A DNA stretch of 64,000 nucleotides. It comes from Alteromonas confluentis (GTDB taxonomy: Bacteria > Pseudomonadota > Gammaproteobacteria > Enterobacterales > Alteromonadaceae). The stretch lies in assembly GCF_001757105.1 (NCBI RefSeq), contig NZ_MDHN01000029.1, positions 248,001-312,000 of the forward strand, in the 5' to 3' direction. Position numbers and translations under genes: made by a program. The notes beneath the pieces are model-generated. The model was not told the DNA's origin. It did no database searches and saw nothing but the letters and a program-made list of their open reading frames with translations. Numbering within the stretch: the stretch's first letter is position 1; every line of letters starts with the position of its first letter. Shown here piece by piece: positions 10,754-20,109 of the stretch.

Positions 10754-13018
10754 TTAACGGTTTCCATCTGCCTTGATGGTTGCCATTAGCTCGCTAACGA
10801 GAGACACAGGGTTTTCGGGTTTATCCAGTGCCGGGATATCACTCTGTTCAATCCATTCACGCTCCCACTTGATCAGCGCCTGCTGCTGGGCTTCGTCGTC
10901 AAACGTTTTACCCTGCTGCATGGCATCGCGGTACGCAGTCAAATACTGTGTCCAGCGCGGGAGATAAAAATCGGCATACATGCCCTGCCAGGCCTTGGAA
11001 GCATAGTCCTTCAGCGAGGAACCGCCCCACTGAGTGATTTGCTGACGGGCATTGGTGATAAAGAACGCCGATTCTTCAGCACTTTCACCGTAAGCAGACG
11101 CATCACTCAGCCACGAATGCAGGGTTTCCTGATGCCAGCCCATAAGCGCATCCAGTCGGGTAACTAAATCGGTAATTTCAGTTACCAGCGCATCGCCTTT
11201 TTCAAACTCTTTGTTCTGATAGGCCTGAATCGCGGCCTGCAGTTTCAGATCTGCGTGCAGTGATACCGATTGCTTGGTCATATCCACTAAGTCATAAACA
11301 AACAGTGGCGCATCTTTGTATTCGTCAGCCACTGCCAGCAGCTGTTCGATACCAGCATCCAGACTTGCCAGATCGCCAGGATTGCCAGAGAACGCAGTGA
11401 GTTTATAATCAGGACGCTTGAACAGCACGTAGGCACCTGCAGAACCTTCCCACCAGCGGGTAGTCCAGTAACGTACCGAATACACGCCGTCGATCAGTTT
11501 ATCCCAGGCAGCCAGTAATTCCGGTGATGTCTTACCGTAACGGGCATTAGTGTATTCAGCCACCCAGCTTTGCATATCCGGCTGGGCTTCCCATGGCAGA
11601 TCAAACAGGAACTCGTAAGCTACCGAGTTATTGTTAATCCCTTCCGGGAATACACCGAAGCCAGACAGTGCACCTTTGTTTTCTGAGTGGGTTACCACGT
11701 CGAGCTGTTCTACGTAATCGCCAAAGTCAGCATATACAGGGTCAGAGCCACCGTAGTTATGAATAAAACCGAAAATCCACGGCTTACCTTTGAAGCCTTC
11801 GGTGCGTTGCCAAACGTGATAGCGGTCGTTACCAATATCGTGGATCATGGATTTGGCGTCAGGTACGTCCCGCAGGAAGGCTTCAATAGACGGTAGATCC
11901 CAGAATTCTTCATCAGCACCGAACATCCAGCCCTGCATTACCCAGGTCGCTTCGGGGGATGCCTGTTCAATTGACTGGTAAATACGTTTTCCGTAAGACG
12001 CTAAGTCTTCATAACGGGTTTCTTCTGATACCGGCGGCAGCATTTCGTTGAAGGCATCAGACAGATAGTATTCCTGTTCGCCGTAGGTCTCGCTGTAGAT
12101 TTCAATAAAGCGTTTGGCCACTTTATTAAACAGCGGATCAGCCGGGTCCAGCCAGTATGTTTCGCGCTCGAAGCCAGACCAGGGCGGCATTTCATAGATT
12201 TTTGCATCCGGGAACAATTCCACAAATGCTTTGGGTACGTAGCCGCTGAATGCAGGAACCACCGGCTTCATACCGAGCTCATCCATACGGGCAAGAATTT
12301 TCTTCTGCAGGTCGTGCTTTTTATCAATCCAGCTTTGCGGCAGCGGACCAGCATGACCTTCAATATTACCCATGCGCTGCCATGGCGTGAATGCCGGGCC
12401 GGAGAAATACGAGGAAAGCTCGTCATCACTGACGTTAAACTCGCGCCACAACGCCTGCCATACGTACTCCTGACCTTCCATGGCAACCGGGTTATTTACC
12501 CCGTGCAGTGCCATCCAGTCAATTTCCTGTTCCCAACGATCCCAGTTCCACCATGGGGTAGTGTAACCATAGGCACAGACGTTTAAGTAAGCACGCTGAT
12601 TAAACGGTGTAGCCACTGGCTCACCATCAAAATCCGCAAATGAAGCAGGCAAATCCACACGGTTGCCTTCCCAGCTAACCGACAGCGCACCCTGTTCACG
12701 AAGGAACTGGTAAGCACCGTACGCCATGGCAGCATCGCTGTTACCGCTGATTTCAGCTTTACCGTCGCGAACGTCCACTTCGTACCACTCTGGCTTTTCG
12801 TCAGACACCTTACGAGTACTTAGGTTAGTCAGTTTACTGTTGGTCACGCGGGCCAGGACGGCCTCTACGGCAGAGTGTTCAGCTATCGCAGTGGCAGTCG
12901 CTGCGTTCTGGTTTTCTGAGCTGGCTTTGGGCGCTTCTGCTGTTTTATCACAGCCGCTCAGCGCCATCATTACAGCAAAATACAATGCACTGACAGATCC
13001 GATCTTCGCTTTGCTCAT
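10754..13018 (-). CDS. Alpha-N-acetylglucosaminidase lipoprotein, GH89
   Basis: The product is a homologue of human lysosomal NAGLU that removes terminal alpha-linked N-acetylglucosamine. I start it at ATG 13018 (MSKAKIGSVSALYFAVMMAL), preceded by AGGTAGGAAA. It has a lipobox LSGC, so it is a lipoprotein. Family landmarks include YLNVCAYGYTTPWWNWDRWE, EIDWMALHGVNNPVAMEGQE, the catalytic E325 in SDAFNEMLPP and E459 in GVFPEGINN. The domain order is an N-terminal small domain, a TIM barrel and a C-terminal helical domain. The 755-residue length is normal. It sits beside the LacI regulator gene and nag operon and carries the same operator upstream, so the released GlcNAc should feed NagP/NagK/NagA/NagB. 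The family call is very secure. Confidence 0.95.
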   Translation of the reverse strand: MSKAKIGSVSALYFAVMMALSGCDKTAEAPKASSENQNAATATAIAEHSAVEAVLARVTNSKLTNLSTRKVSDEKPEWYEVDVRDGKAEISGNSDAAMAYGAYQFLREQGALSVSWEGNRVDLPASFADFDGEPVATPFNQRAYLNVCAYGYTTPWWNWDRWEQEIDWMALHGVNNPVAMEGQEYVWQALWREFNVSDDELSSYFSGPAFTPWQRMGNIEGHAGPLPQSWIDKKHDLQKKILARMDELGMKPVVPAFSGYVPKAFVELFPDAKIYEMPPWSGFERETYWLDPADPLFNKVAKRFIEIYSETYGEQEYYLSDAFNEMLPPVSEETRYEDLASYGKRIYQSIEQASPEATWVMQGWMFGADEEFWDLPSIEAFLRDVPDAKSMIHDIGNDRYHVWQRTEGFKGKPWIFGFIHNYGGSDPVYADFGDYVEQLDVVTHSENKGALSGFGVFPEGINNNSVAYEFLFDLPWEAQPDMQSWVAEYTNARYGKTSPELLAAWDKLIDGVYSVRYWTTRWWEGSAGAYVLFKRPDYKLTAFSGNPGDLASLDAGIEQLLAVADEYKDAPLFVYDLVDMTKQSVSLHADLKLQAAIQAYQNKEFEKGDALVTEITDLVTRLDALMGWHQETLHSWLSDASAYGESAEESAFFITNARQQITQWGGSSLKDYASKAWQGMYADFYLPRWTQYLTAYRDAMQQGKTFDDEAQQQALIKWEREWIEQSDIPALDKPENPVSLVSELMATIKADGNR

Positions 13019-13236
13019 ACGATTAATATTTCCTACCTGAGAAGTAAAACGCCGCATTGGTTTTGCAGCGCGTATAATTGGCAATAGAAGTTTTAAACAG
13101 ACGCGTTTACTTGTTATTTCGCACCTATCAGTTCAACTTTTTCATGTCCTTCAGCTCTTAGTGAAAACATTAAAGAGAATATCCAATCGTTTTCACGGTG
13201 AATTTTTCATCACTCTGTTTTCGACGCTAACACCAC

Positions 13237-13252
13237 TTGTCAACGTTGTCAA
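13237..13252. promoter_or_regulatory. LacI-family operator upstream of GH89 gene
   Basis: TTGTCAACGTTGTCAA, one base from the perfect palindrome, lies 219 bp upstream of the GH89 start and just beyond the stop of the LacI-type gene. Both neighbours are on the minus strand, so it can only serve the GH89 promoter. Confidence 0.75.
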
Positions 13253-13301
13253 ACTTGAAGATTAAAAAAATATGACAATAAATCTATTTGGGAACAGAGG
13301 G

Positions 13302-14315
13302 TCAGGCTGGTTTGATTGCCGAGTCGCGCACTACTAAATTCAGTGAAAACCCCTTAGATTCTACGGAATGCACATCCTTTTCCTGCATCATTTTTATCAC
13401 CATAGCGGCGGCGCAGGCAGCAATATCAAAATTAGGTTGATTCACCGTTGTCAGGTGCGGCCAGGTCTGAACTGAGAAAGGGCTGTTCTCGAAACCTACG
13501 ATGGAAACATCCTCTGGTACATTGAATCCACTTAATCGAGATTGGAATACCGCACCAGCGGCAATTTCATCGTTACAGGCAAAAATAGCGGTGGGCTTGC
13601 CTTTCAAGGCTTCGCGCGTCATAGCCATACCTGAATCGAACGTAAACTCACCATCGATGATGAGATTTTTATCTACCGGTAATCCCCGGCTTTCCAACGC
13701 AGTTCGAAAACCTTCTAACCGGCCGAGACTCGATTCGTGAGACGCATGATAACCAAGGAACGCAATTTTTTTGTGGCCGAGATCAAGAAGGTAATCTGTC
13801 ATTTTGCGGGCTGCCCCCACATCATCCACGTGTATTACGGGCGCGAGTGTGTCCGGTGCTTCTGCGCCAGAAAGAATACGAACTACCTTGGCGTCGCGGT
13901 TCAGAAGAAAGGTAACCAGTTCGCGGTTTTCAGATAATGGCGGAGTGAGAATAACACCTCCAATCTGATTTGAACCAATCATGGCCGCCAACTCCTTTCC
14001 CACGTCCTCAGAACGTGAGTCTGTAGGATGGATAACCAATTCAAATCCCCGCTCTCGGCACTCAGAAATAATGCCGTTCTGCATTTCAATTACATAGTGA
14101 CTGTTTGGATTATCATAAACAAACGCGAGAGAAAACGGGGCCTTACGCATAACCCGGGCAGTATGATTGGGCTGATAATTGAGCTTTTCGATACATTCGA
14201 GCACTTTTGTACGTACTTCATCGCTTACGCTGGCTTCTTTGTTCACAACACGTGAAACAGTCTTGAATGACACCCCTGCCAGCTTGGCGACGTCCTTTAT
14301 GGTTGGTTTCTTCAT
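13302..14315 (-). CDS. nagR: LacI family repressor, probable NagR
   Basis: This is a 337-residue LacI/GalR regulator. The HTH lies at residues 4-24 (TIKDVAKLAGVSFKTVSRVV), followed by the hinge helix (YQPNHTARVMR) and a periplasmic-binding-protein-like effector domain. It is divergent from the nag operon and just upstream of the GH89 gene. LacI-family NagR is the known GlcNAc regulator in Shewanella and Alteromonas relatives, and the effector would be GlcNAc or GlcNAc-6-P. The palindrome TTGACAACGTTGTCAA occurs in front of the nag operon, the GH89 gene and the distant GH51/TBDR genes. I infer that this protein binds it. A paralogue outside the window could own the two sites at 1.9-2.1 kb. Confidence 0.85.
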   Translation of the reverse strand: MKKPTIKDVAKLAGVSFKTVSRVVNKEASVSDEVRTKVLECIEKLNYQPNHTARVMRKAPFSLAFVYDNPNSHYVIEMQNGIISECRERGFELVIHPTDSRSEDVGKELAAMIGSNQIGGVILTPPLSENRELVTFLLNRDAKVVRILSGAEAPDTLAPVIHVDDVGAARKMTDYLLDLGHKKIAFLGYHASHESSLGRLEGFRTALESRGLPVDKNLIIDGEFTFDSGMAMTREALKGKPTAIFACNDEIAAGAVFQSRLSGFNVPEDVSIVGFENSPFSVQTWPHLTTVNQPNFDIAACAAAMVIKMMQEKDVHSVESKGFSLNLVVRDSAIKPA

Positions 14316-14438
14316 ATTTTCCTATGGCGATGAAAAAATGTATGACATTCAGCAGCATAATAACATTAACACTGCCCCGCAACTTTCCTGTGTGTCCTTT
14401 AGAAAAGCCGTTAGTCTTTTTCAACGATGAAAATAGAT

Positions 14439-14454
14439 TTGACAACGTTGACAA
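14439..14454. promoter_or_regulatory. LacI-family operator upstream of nag operon
   Basis: TTGACAACGTTGACAA lies 48 bp before the nagX start codon and 124 bp from the divergent regulator start. It is identical to the copy at 2125-2140. It overlaps TTGACA hexamers, fitting a repressor site over a -35 region. Confidence 0.8.
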
Positions 14455-14501
14455 CGGAAGGTTAACGTAAAAACTATGATTACAAAAGAAGCAGTTCACA
14501 G

Positions 14502-15587
14502 ATGACAGCTGAAAACAACAAAAAGCGATTACTGTCCCTCGACGTTTTCCGTGGCCTGACCATGATGGCAATGATCGTGGTGAACAGTCCTAACACATAC
14601 GGCGAACTTTCCCATGCACACTGGGAAGGCATTTACTTTGCCGATCTCATTTTTCCGTTTTTCATCATTATCGTTGGTGTGGCCATTGCACTAGGTTTTA
14701 AGAACGTCATTCCAGACTCACCAAATCTCTCGGCGGTTTTGAAAAAAGTGTGGAAGCGAACATTCATCATGTTCGCGTTGGGTATGGCAGTAAACCTGTT
14801 TTATACCCACTTCGAGCAAGTGCGTGTTCTTGGTGTTCTGCAACGTATTGCGCTTGTTTATCTAGCCTGTTGCTACTTTGCTATTTACTGCACGCCTCGC
14901 ACCATTGTTAAGACGGGAATCGCAATTCTCTTACTTTACTGGCTATTTATTCTGTTTATCCCGGCACCGGGTTTACCAGCGGGTCACCTTGAGCGCGGCG
15001 AAAACATCATTAACTGGTTCGACCGATTCATGCCCGGCATGTTGTGGCGTGGCGAGTGGGATCCAGAAGGCCTGCTCAGCACCTTCCCGTCAGTTGTCAC
15101 CGGCATTATTGGTCTGCTGATGGGTCAGATTATTATTAGTGCGAAAGAAGATTTAAAAGAAGCGGTGATGCACCTTTCTGTGTTTGGCTTCTTGTGCTTC
15201 GCTATTGGCTGTATCTGGAGCCTGGGTTTTCCTTTCATCAAACAAATCTGGTCAAGTTCATTTGTCCTCGCCACCGGCGGTGTTGGCGCAATGATTCTGG
15301 CCTGTATGGTGTGGTACACCGATATACGCGGCTACCGGGCGGGCACCACGCTACCGGTTATTTTTGGCGCCAACGCAATTACCGCCTATGTGCTGCATGT
15401 CATTATCGAAAAATGCCTCGACTGGGAAATAAACGGAACATCTGTTCATCAGATCTGGGTTGATTGGTCGTTGCAAGCAGGTATGAGTGAATTTATCAGC
15501 GCGACCATTTGGGTACTTATGTTTGTGGGCGTGTGTTTCATTCCGGTTTACTGGCTCTGGCGTAAGCAGATTTTCATCAAAATTTAA
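14502..15587 (+). CDS. nagX: NagX: HGSNAT-like transmembrane acetyltransferase
   Basis: This is a 361-residue polytopic inner-membrane protein with about 10 hydrophobic segments, first gene of the nag operon. It is usually called NagX, and similar proteins are sometimes annotated as transporters. The start, RLLSLDVFRGLTMMAMIVV, and LSHAHWEGIYFADLIFPFF match the region of human HGSNAT (heparan-alpha-glucosaminide N-acetyltransferase) around its catalytic histidine, which here would be H38. From that family I infer acetyl transfer across the membrane from cytoplasmic acetyl-CoA to an amino sugar in the periplasm. This makes chemical sense beside a GH89 enzyme that needs N-acetylated ends. The family is secure; the reaction in bacteria is inference. 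Confidence 0.85.
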   Translation: MTAENNKKRLLSLDVFRGLTMMAMIVVNSPNTYGELSHAHWEGIYFADLIFPFFIIIVGVAIALGFKNVIPDSPNLSAVLKKVWKRTFIMFALGMAVNLFYTHFEQVRVLGVLQRIALVYLACCYFAIYCTPRTIVKTGIAILLLYWLFILFIPAPGLPAGHLERGENIINWFDRFMPGMLWRGEWDPEGLLSTFPSVVTGIIGLLMGQIIISAKEDLKEAVMHLSVFGFLCFAIGCIWSLGFPFIKQIWSSSFVLATGGVGAMILACMVWYTDIRGYRAGTTLPVIFGANAITAYVLHVIIEKCLDWEINGTSVHQIWVDWSLQAGMSEFISATIWVLMFVGVCFIPVYWLWRKQIFIKI

Positions 15588-15641
15588 CGCTGTAATTTAA
15601 CTTTTTCACGTGTTTCTAAGAGATTCAGTAAGGAATAGTTT

Positions 15642-16523
15642 TTGATTCATCAACAGTATTTTCTCGGCATCGACGGTGGCGGAACAAAGTGTAAGGCACG
15701 ACTTGAGTCACAAAATGGTGAGCTGTTGGGCGAGGGCTTGTCTGGCCCGGCGAATCCGGCGCAGTCTGCCGACATCGCTTTCAACAGCATTATTGATGCC
15801 GCTGCACAGGCTGTAGCCTCAGCAAATCTGCCAACCGAAACGATTAAGACACTACATGTGTGTCTTGGTCTGGCCGGGGTAAATATTCCCGCTTACCGGG
15901 GTTTAGCTGAAGCCTGGAAACTGCCTTTCGCCAATACACTTCTGACCACCGACTTACATATCGCCTGTACAGGCGCTCACGGTGGCCAGGAAGGCGCAAT
16001 TATGATCACCGGCACAGGGAGTTCAGCCTTTGCCAGCGTTGATAACGTGCATACTATAATGGGCGGTCACGGTTTTCCGCTGGGAGACAAAGCCAGCGGT
16101 GCCTGGCTGGGATGGCGCGCGCTCTCAGCCACGCTGGAATCCATGGATAACCTCATGCCATCAACACCACTGACAGACGCAGTTTGCGAACAACTACAAG
16201 CCTGTAAATCTGTAGACATTGTTGCAAAGGCCCTTCATTTTCGTTCATCTGATTACGCCGTTCTAGCCCCTTTAGTGGTAGCTCAGGCAAAACAAAACGA
16301 ATCACTGGCAACATCGATTATTGAAGACGGCGCTACCTATCTGACTGCAGTTTTACTGCGTCTTTCTGAATTAAATCCACAGCGACTGACTATGATCGGC
16401 GGCCTGGCTTCATACTGGAGTGACCATCTGCCCGACAATATCCAGCGCCTTCTGAGTCCAGCGCTCTGTTCACCGGAGTACGGTGCAGTCGCGTTAGCCA
16501 GACAAGCATTTAAGGAGGCCTGA
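15642..16523 (+). CDS. nagK: N-acetylglucosamine kinase, BadF/BcrA type
   Basis: The 293-residue ATPase-fold sugar kinase should phosphorylate GlcNAc to GlcNAc-6-P in the cytoplasm after NagP uptake. The TTG start at 15642 is preceded by AAGGAAT at good spacing. The phosphate-binding loop FLGIDGGGTKCKARL is at residues 7-21, with ITGTGSSAFASV and GGHGFPLGDKASGAWLG further on, all typical of the BadF/BadG/BcrA/BcrD family to which mammalian NAGK belongs. This NagK type is the one used in Alteromonas and Shewanella nag operons. It lies between nagX and nagB with a 2-bp gap to nagB. Confidence 0.9.
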   Translation: MIHQQYFLGIDGGGTKCKARLESQNGELLGEGLSGPANPAQSADIAFNSIIDAAAQAVASANLPTETIKTLHVCLGLAGVNIPAYRGLAEAWKLPFANTLLTTDLHIACTGAHGGQEGAIMITGTGSSAFASVDNVHTIMGGHGFPLGDKASGAWLGWRALSATLESMDNLMPSTPLTDAVCEQLQACKSVDIVAKALHFRSSDYAVLAPLVVAQAKQNESLATSIIEDGATYLTAVLLRLSELNPQRLTMIGGLASYWSDHLPDNIQRLLSPALCSPEYGAVALARQAFKEA

Positions 16524-16525
16524 CA

Positions 16526-17527
16526 ATGGCTCTTGTAACAAAAATGGCGACCGAGGCCACAGAAACCCCTCAGGTATTCCGTAACCAACTGAAAGAAAAC
16601 AGCACGCGTGTCACTGAGCTTGCTGAAGCAATTAAACAGCGTGATCCCGCATTTGTGTACATGATTGGTCGTGGCACCTCTGATCACGCCGGTGTATTTG
16701 GTAAATACCTGATTGAAACCGAACTGGGATTATCTGTTGCTGCCGCTGCGCCTTCGGTAAACAGCGTTTATGGTAAATCACTGCGTTTGAAAGATGCACT
16801 GGTGTTTGTGATTTCACAGTCTGGCCGCAGTCCTGACATTATCGCCCAGGCGAAAATGGCCAAAGCCCAGGGGGCGCTGTGTGTGGCGCTGGTGAATGAT
16901 GAGAGTTCACCGCTGGCTGATGTAGTTGATTTTTTCATTCCGCTCAAAGCCGGCCCTGAACTGGCAATAGCCGCCACCAAGAGTTATCTGGCCAGCCTTT
17001 TTGCGCTGCTGCACATTGTTTCCAACTATGCTGACAACAAAGTGCTTGCTGAAGCGCTGGAGGCTTTACCTGCTCAAATGGAACAGACTATTGCGGCAGA
17101 ACCGGTACTTAACGCAGAAGCACTCGGCCCGATGGAGAGATGCGTAGTGCTGGGTCGTGCTTTCGGTTATGCTGTTTCACGAGAAATCGCGTTAAAAATG
17201 AAAGAAGTATGCGGCATCCAGGCAGAAGCATTCAGTAGTGCTGAATTCCTGCACGGCCCTATTTCACTGCTTAACCGTGGTGTGGCCATTCTGGATGTGA
17301 ATATTCCTGACGCCAGTAGCCCGTTCCACGAGGCCCAGATAGCCGAAGTGAAAAAGCGCGGTGCAACTGTGTTTCCGCTGTTTACTCCCCCGGATGATAT
17401 TCACCCGCTGGTATCGCCACTGCTTATCATGCAGCGCTTTTATCTCGATATAGAAATCGCGGCCAGAAAACTGGATATGGACCCCGATAATCCAGTTGGC
17501 CTGAAAAAAGTGACTGAAACGGTTTAA
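16526..17527 (+). CDS. nagB: Glucosamine-6-phosphate deaminase, NagB-II (SIS) type
   Basis: The 333-residue double-SIS protein converts glucosamine-6-P to fructose-6-P and ammonia. It belongs to the non-orthologous NagB-II class, not the classical NagB. The first SIS domain shows MIGRGTSDHAGVFGKY and VISQSGRSPDIIAQ; the second has VLGRAFGYAVSREIALKMKE and EAFSSAEFLHGP. These lysine/glutamate motifs are shared with the GlmS isomerase half. It is 2 bp from nagK and 5 bp from nagA, so it is translationally coupled. The position in the operon is that of NagB-II in Shewanella. Confidence 0.9.
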   Translation: MALVTKMATEATETPQVFRNQLKENSTRVTELAEAIKQRDPAFVYMIGRGTSDHAGVFGKYLIETELGLSVAAAAPSVNSVYGKSLRLKDALVFVISQSGRSPDIIAQAKMAKAQGALCVALVNDESSPLADVVDFFIPLKAGPELAIAATKSYLASLFALLHIVSNYADNKVLAEALEALPAQMEQTIAAEPVLNAEALGPMERCVVLGRAFGYAVSREIALKMKEVCGIQAEAFSSAEFLHGPISLLNRGVAILDVNIPDASSPFHEAQIAEVKKRGATVFPLFTPPDDIHPLVSPLLIMQRFYLDIEIAARKLDMDPDNPVGLKKVTETV

Positions 17528-17532
17528 TTATC

Positions 17533-18654
17533 ATGCGTTATTTTGCTCCACAGTTGTTCGACGGCACCACACTGCTTTCCGATGTCAGCTTTGACATTGA
17601 AGGTGGTAAGGTAGCTTCTCTGACCCCGGGTTCTGAAGCCGGTGATGCCACCGTTCTCGACGGGTTAGTAATGCCAGCAATGGTGGATATTCAGGTGAAC
17701 GGTGGGGGTGGCGTTCAGTTTAACGAAGCACCAACACCAGAAACCCTGGAGCAAATGGCCGCGGCTTACCTTACTGTTGGTACCGGCAGCATTATGCCTA
17801 CGCTCATCACCGATGATCTGGAAGTGATGAAACGCGGCGCTGATGCCATCGCCATTGCCCATGCCGACAATCCTGCAGCGATTCCCGGCGTGCACTTTGA
17901 AGGCCCGCACCTGTCGCAGGTTAAAAAAGGCATGCACAGCAGCAGCTTTATTCGTCCGCTAAGCGACGAAGAGTTTGCTGTTTTTACCCGTAAGGATTTA
18001 GGCGTAGTGCTGGTAACGGTAGCGCCTGAAATGGTTTCCCCGAAAGACATATCACGCCTGGTTGCAGCCGGAGTGATCGTATCTGTGGGTCATACCAATG
18101 CGGATTCAGAAACCTGTTTGCAGGCATTTGACGCTGGCGCGACCTCGGCCACTCACCTGTACAACGCCATGTCAGCGCTGAACAGCCGTGAACCGGGCGT
18201 TGTCGGCAGTGCTCTTTACCGCGACGATATATACTGTGGTCTGATTGTAGATCATCAGCATGTTCATCCTATCAGCGCTTCGCTTGCAATTCGCCTGAAG
18301 GGCGATGACAGGCTGATGCTGATCACTGATGCTATGGCACCGGCTGCCAGCGATGCAGACCATTTCATGTATCAAGGCATTAAAGTACTGCGTCAGGGCC
18401 CTACCCTGAAGCTTGCTGACGGCACGCTGGCCGGTTCGGTTCTGACCATGGAAGAAGCCATTCAGCATACTCATTTTGATTTAGGCTTCCCGCTGGAAAG
18501 CGTGCTGAAAATGGCTACCGCCACACCTGCTGCATTCCTCGGTTTAAGCGACACTCTGGGAGCACTGAAGCCTGGCGCTGCCGCAAACTTTATTACTCTT
18601 AACGACAAGCTTGGCGTCACCGCATACTGGCGGGACGGACATCGCATGTCGTAA
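17533..18654 (+). CDS. nagA: N-acetylglucosamine-6-phosphate deacetylase
   Basis: The 373-residue amidohydrolase removes acetate from GlcNAc-6-P to give the NagB substrate. Visible catalytic positions are the metal ligand E123 in HFEGPHLSQVKKGMH, H187 in VGHTNAD, H208 in ATHLYNAMSALNSREPG and the catalytic D266 in ITDAMAP. VDIQVNGGGG near residue 52 is the usual barrel-start motif, with QVNG in place of the HxH pair of other amidohydrolases, as in Gram-negative single-metal NagA enzymes. It follows nagB by 5 bp and precedes nagP by 44 bp. Confidence 0.95.
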   Translation: MRYFAPQLFDGTTLLSDVSFDIEGGKVASLTPGSEAGDATVLDGLVMPAMVDIQVNGGGGVQFNEAPTPETLEQMAAAYLTVGTGSIMPTLITDDLEVMKRGADAIAIAHADNPAAIPGVHFEGPHLSQVKKGMHSSSFIRPLSDEEFAVFTRKDLGVVLVTVAPEMVSPKDISRLVAAGVIVSVGHTNADSETCLQAFDAGATSATHLYNAMSALNSREPGVVGSALYRDDIYCGLIVDHQHVHPISASLAIRLKGDDRLMLITDAMAPAASDADHFMYQGIKVLRQGPTLKLADGTLAGSVLTMEEAIQHTHFDLGFPLESVLKMATATPAAFLGLSDTLGALKPGAAANFITLNDKLGVTAYWRDGHRMS

Positions 18655-18698
18655 CACTTCCCGGGCGTCGCCCTGGTAATACGTTCAAAGGAAAAATA

Positions 18699-20021
18699 AT
18701 GACAATAACTGAGCAAGCGACTCCAAAGAGTTCCACACTATTACCCATGTTCATCATCGGTACATTGTTTTTTGTATTCGGCTTTATCACCTGGCTGAAC
18801 GGTGCACTTATTCCATTTCTGCAGATCGTCTGTCAGTTAAGCGGTACAGAAGCCCTGTTGATTTCGTTCAGTTTTTACATTGCCTACGTGGTGATGGCGT
18901 TGCCAATGTCCTTCGTACTCAATAAAACTGGCTATAAGAATGCCATGTCACTGGGTTTGGTAATGATCGCCGTTGGCTGCTTCCTGTTTGTACCTGCCGC
19001 CGAAGCGCAGACTTTCTTACTGTTCATTACCGCCCAGTTCATTGTAGGTTCGGGACTGACCATTCTTCAAACAGCGTCAAACCCTTATCTGGTAAAAATC
19101 GGACCGGCGGAAACCGCAGCGGCCCGTATTTCTATCATGGGTCTGCTGAACAAAGGCGCAGGCTGGCTGGCGCCTATCGTGTTTACCGCGCTGGTACTGG
19201 GTAACTTCGCCGATGTGTCTGCGCAGAGCATTGCGGCGTTACCGGCTGCTGAGCAACAGGTGCAGATCCAGCAGTTGGCTGACAGCCTGGTGTCGCCTTA
19301 TATCGGTATGGGCGTTGCGCTGCTGCTCCTGGCTGTAACACTGCGTTTCTCTGGCCTGCCGGAACTGGATTTACATCAGGAAGACGACAAGCTTGATGCA
19401 GCTGGCGCGGCGCAGGGTTCTATCCTGCAGTTCCCGCAGCTGGTTCTGGGTGTAGTTGCGCTGTTCTGTTACGTGGGCGTTGAGGTAATTGCCGGAGATA
19501 CTATTGGTCTTGCTGGTGCAGCGCTGAATGTAGATGGTCATATCGGCCTGACGTCCTACACGATGTTTTTCATGGTGATTGGTTATACCTTGGGTCTGCT
19601 GCTTATCCCCCGCGTGCTCACGCAACACCAATTACTGACACTGTCTGCGGCGCTGGGCATTATTCTGGCCGCGTTGATCCCGTTCACCAGCCCTGAAAGC
19701 GACACCCTCGCAGCGATTTTATGGGGCTGGACGGGCATAAGCACATTACCTGACCCAATTACGCTGATTGCCCTGATGGGTTTGGCGAATGCTATTGTAT
19801 GGCCTGCGGTATGGCCGCTGGCTCTGGAAGGTCTGGGACATTTTACCGCGCGCGGTTCAGCCCTGCTGATCATGGGTATTGCCGGTGGTGCCGTTCTGCC
19901 AATGATATTCGGTGCCATCGCCGACAGCGCTGGCGTGCTTAACGCCTACTGGATGACCATTCCGTGTTACGGCTTCATTCTATTCTATGCTGTTAAAGGA
20001 TGCCGACTGACGAAGTGGTAG
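18699..20021 (+). CDS. nagP: N-acetylglucosamine permease, FHS-family MFS transporter
   Basis: The 440-residue protein has 12 predicted membrane segments and belongs to the fucose:H+ symporter (FHS) family. Key segments include FFVFGFITWLNGALIPFLQ near the N terminus and ETAAARISIMGLLNKGAGWLA, and these resemble NagP of Shewanella and Xanthomonas. It should bring GlcNAc across the inner membrane for NagK. AAAGGAAA precedes the ATG. It is the last gene of the operon and is closed by a strong terminator. A related glucose or galactose permease role cannot be excluded from sequence alone, but the operon makes NagP much the best call. Confidence 0.9.
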   Translation: MTITEQATPKSSTLLPMFIIGTLFFVFGFITWLNGALIPFLQIVCQLSGTEALLISFSFYIAYVVMALPMSFVLNKTGYKNAMSLGLVMIAVGCFLFVPAAEAQTFLLFITAQFIVGSGLTILQTASNPYLVKIGPAETAAARISIMGLLNKGAGWLAPIVFTALVLGNFADVSAQSIAALPAAEQQVQIQQLADSLVSPYIGMGVALLLLAVTLRFSGLPELDLHQEDDKLDAAGAAQGSILQFPQLVLGVVALFCYVGVEVIAGDTIGLAGAALNVDGHIGLTSYTMFFMVIGYTLGLLLIPRVLTQHQLLTLSAALGIILAALIPFTSPESDTLAAILWGWTGISTLPDPITLIALMGLANAIVWPAVWPLALEGLGHFTARGSALLIMGIAGGAVLPMIFGAIADSAGVLNAYWMTIPCYGFILFYAVKGCRLTKW

Positions 20022-20056
20022 TGCCGGGTTAGTTATTCAGGACGGGTCAGACCAAA

Positions 20057-20091
20057 TAAAAAAGCACTGGCATTGCGGCCAGTGCTTTTTT
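20057..20091. terminator. Bidirectional terminator between nagP and PEP-CTERM gene
   Basis: The arms AAAAGCACTGGC and GCCAGTGCTTTT close over a 6-nt loop, with A and T runs on the two sides, so the hairpin can stop the nag transcript and the convergent PEP-CTERM transcript. Confidence 0.88.
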
Positions 20092-20109
20092 GATTCTGCC
20101 AGAGCTGTC

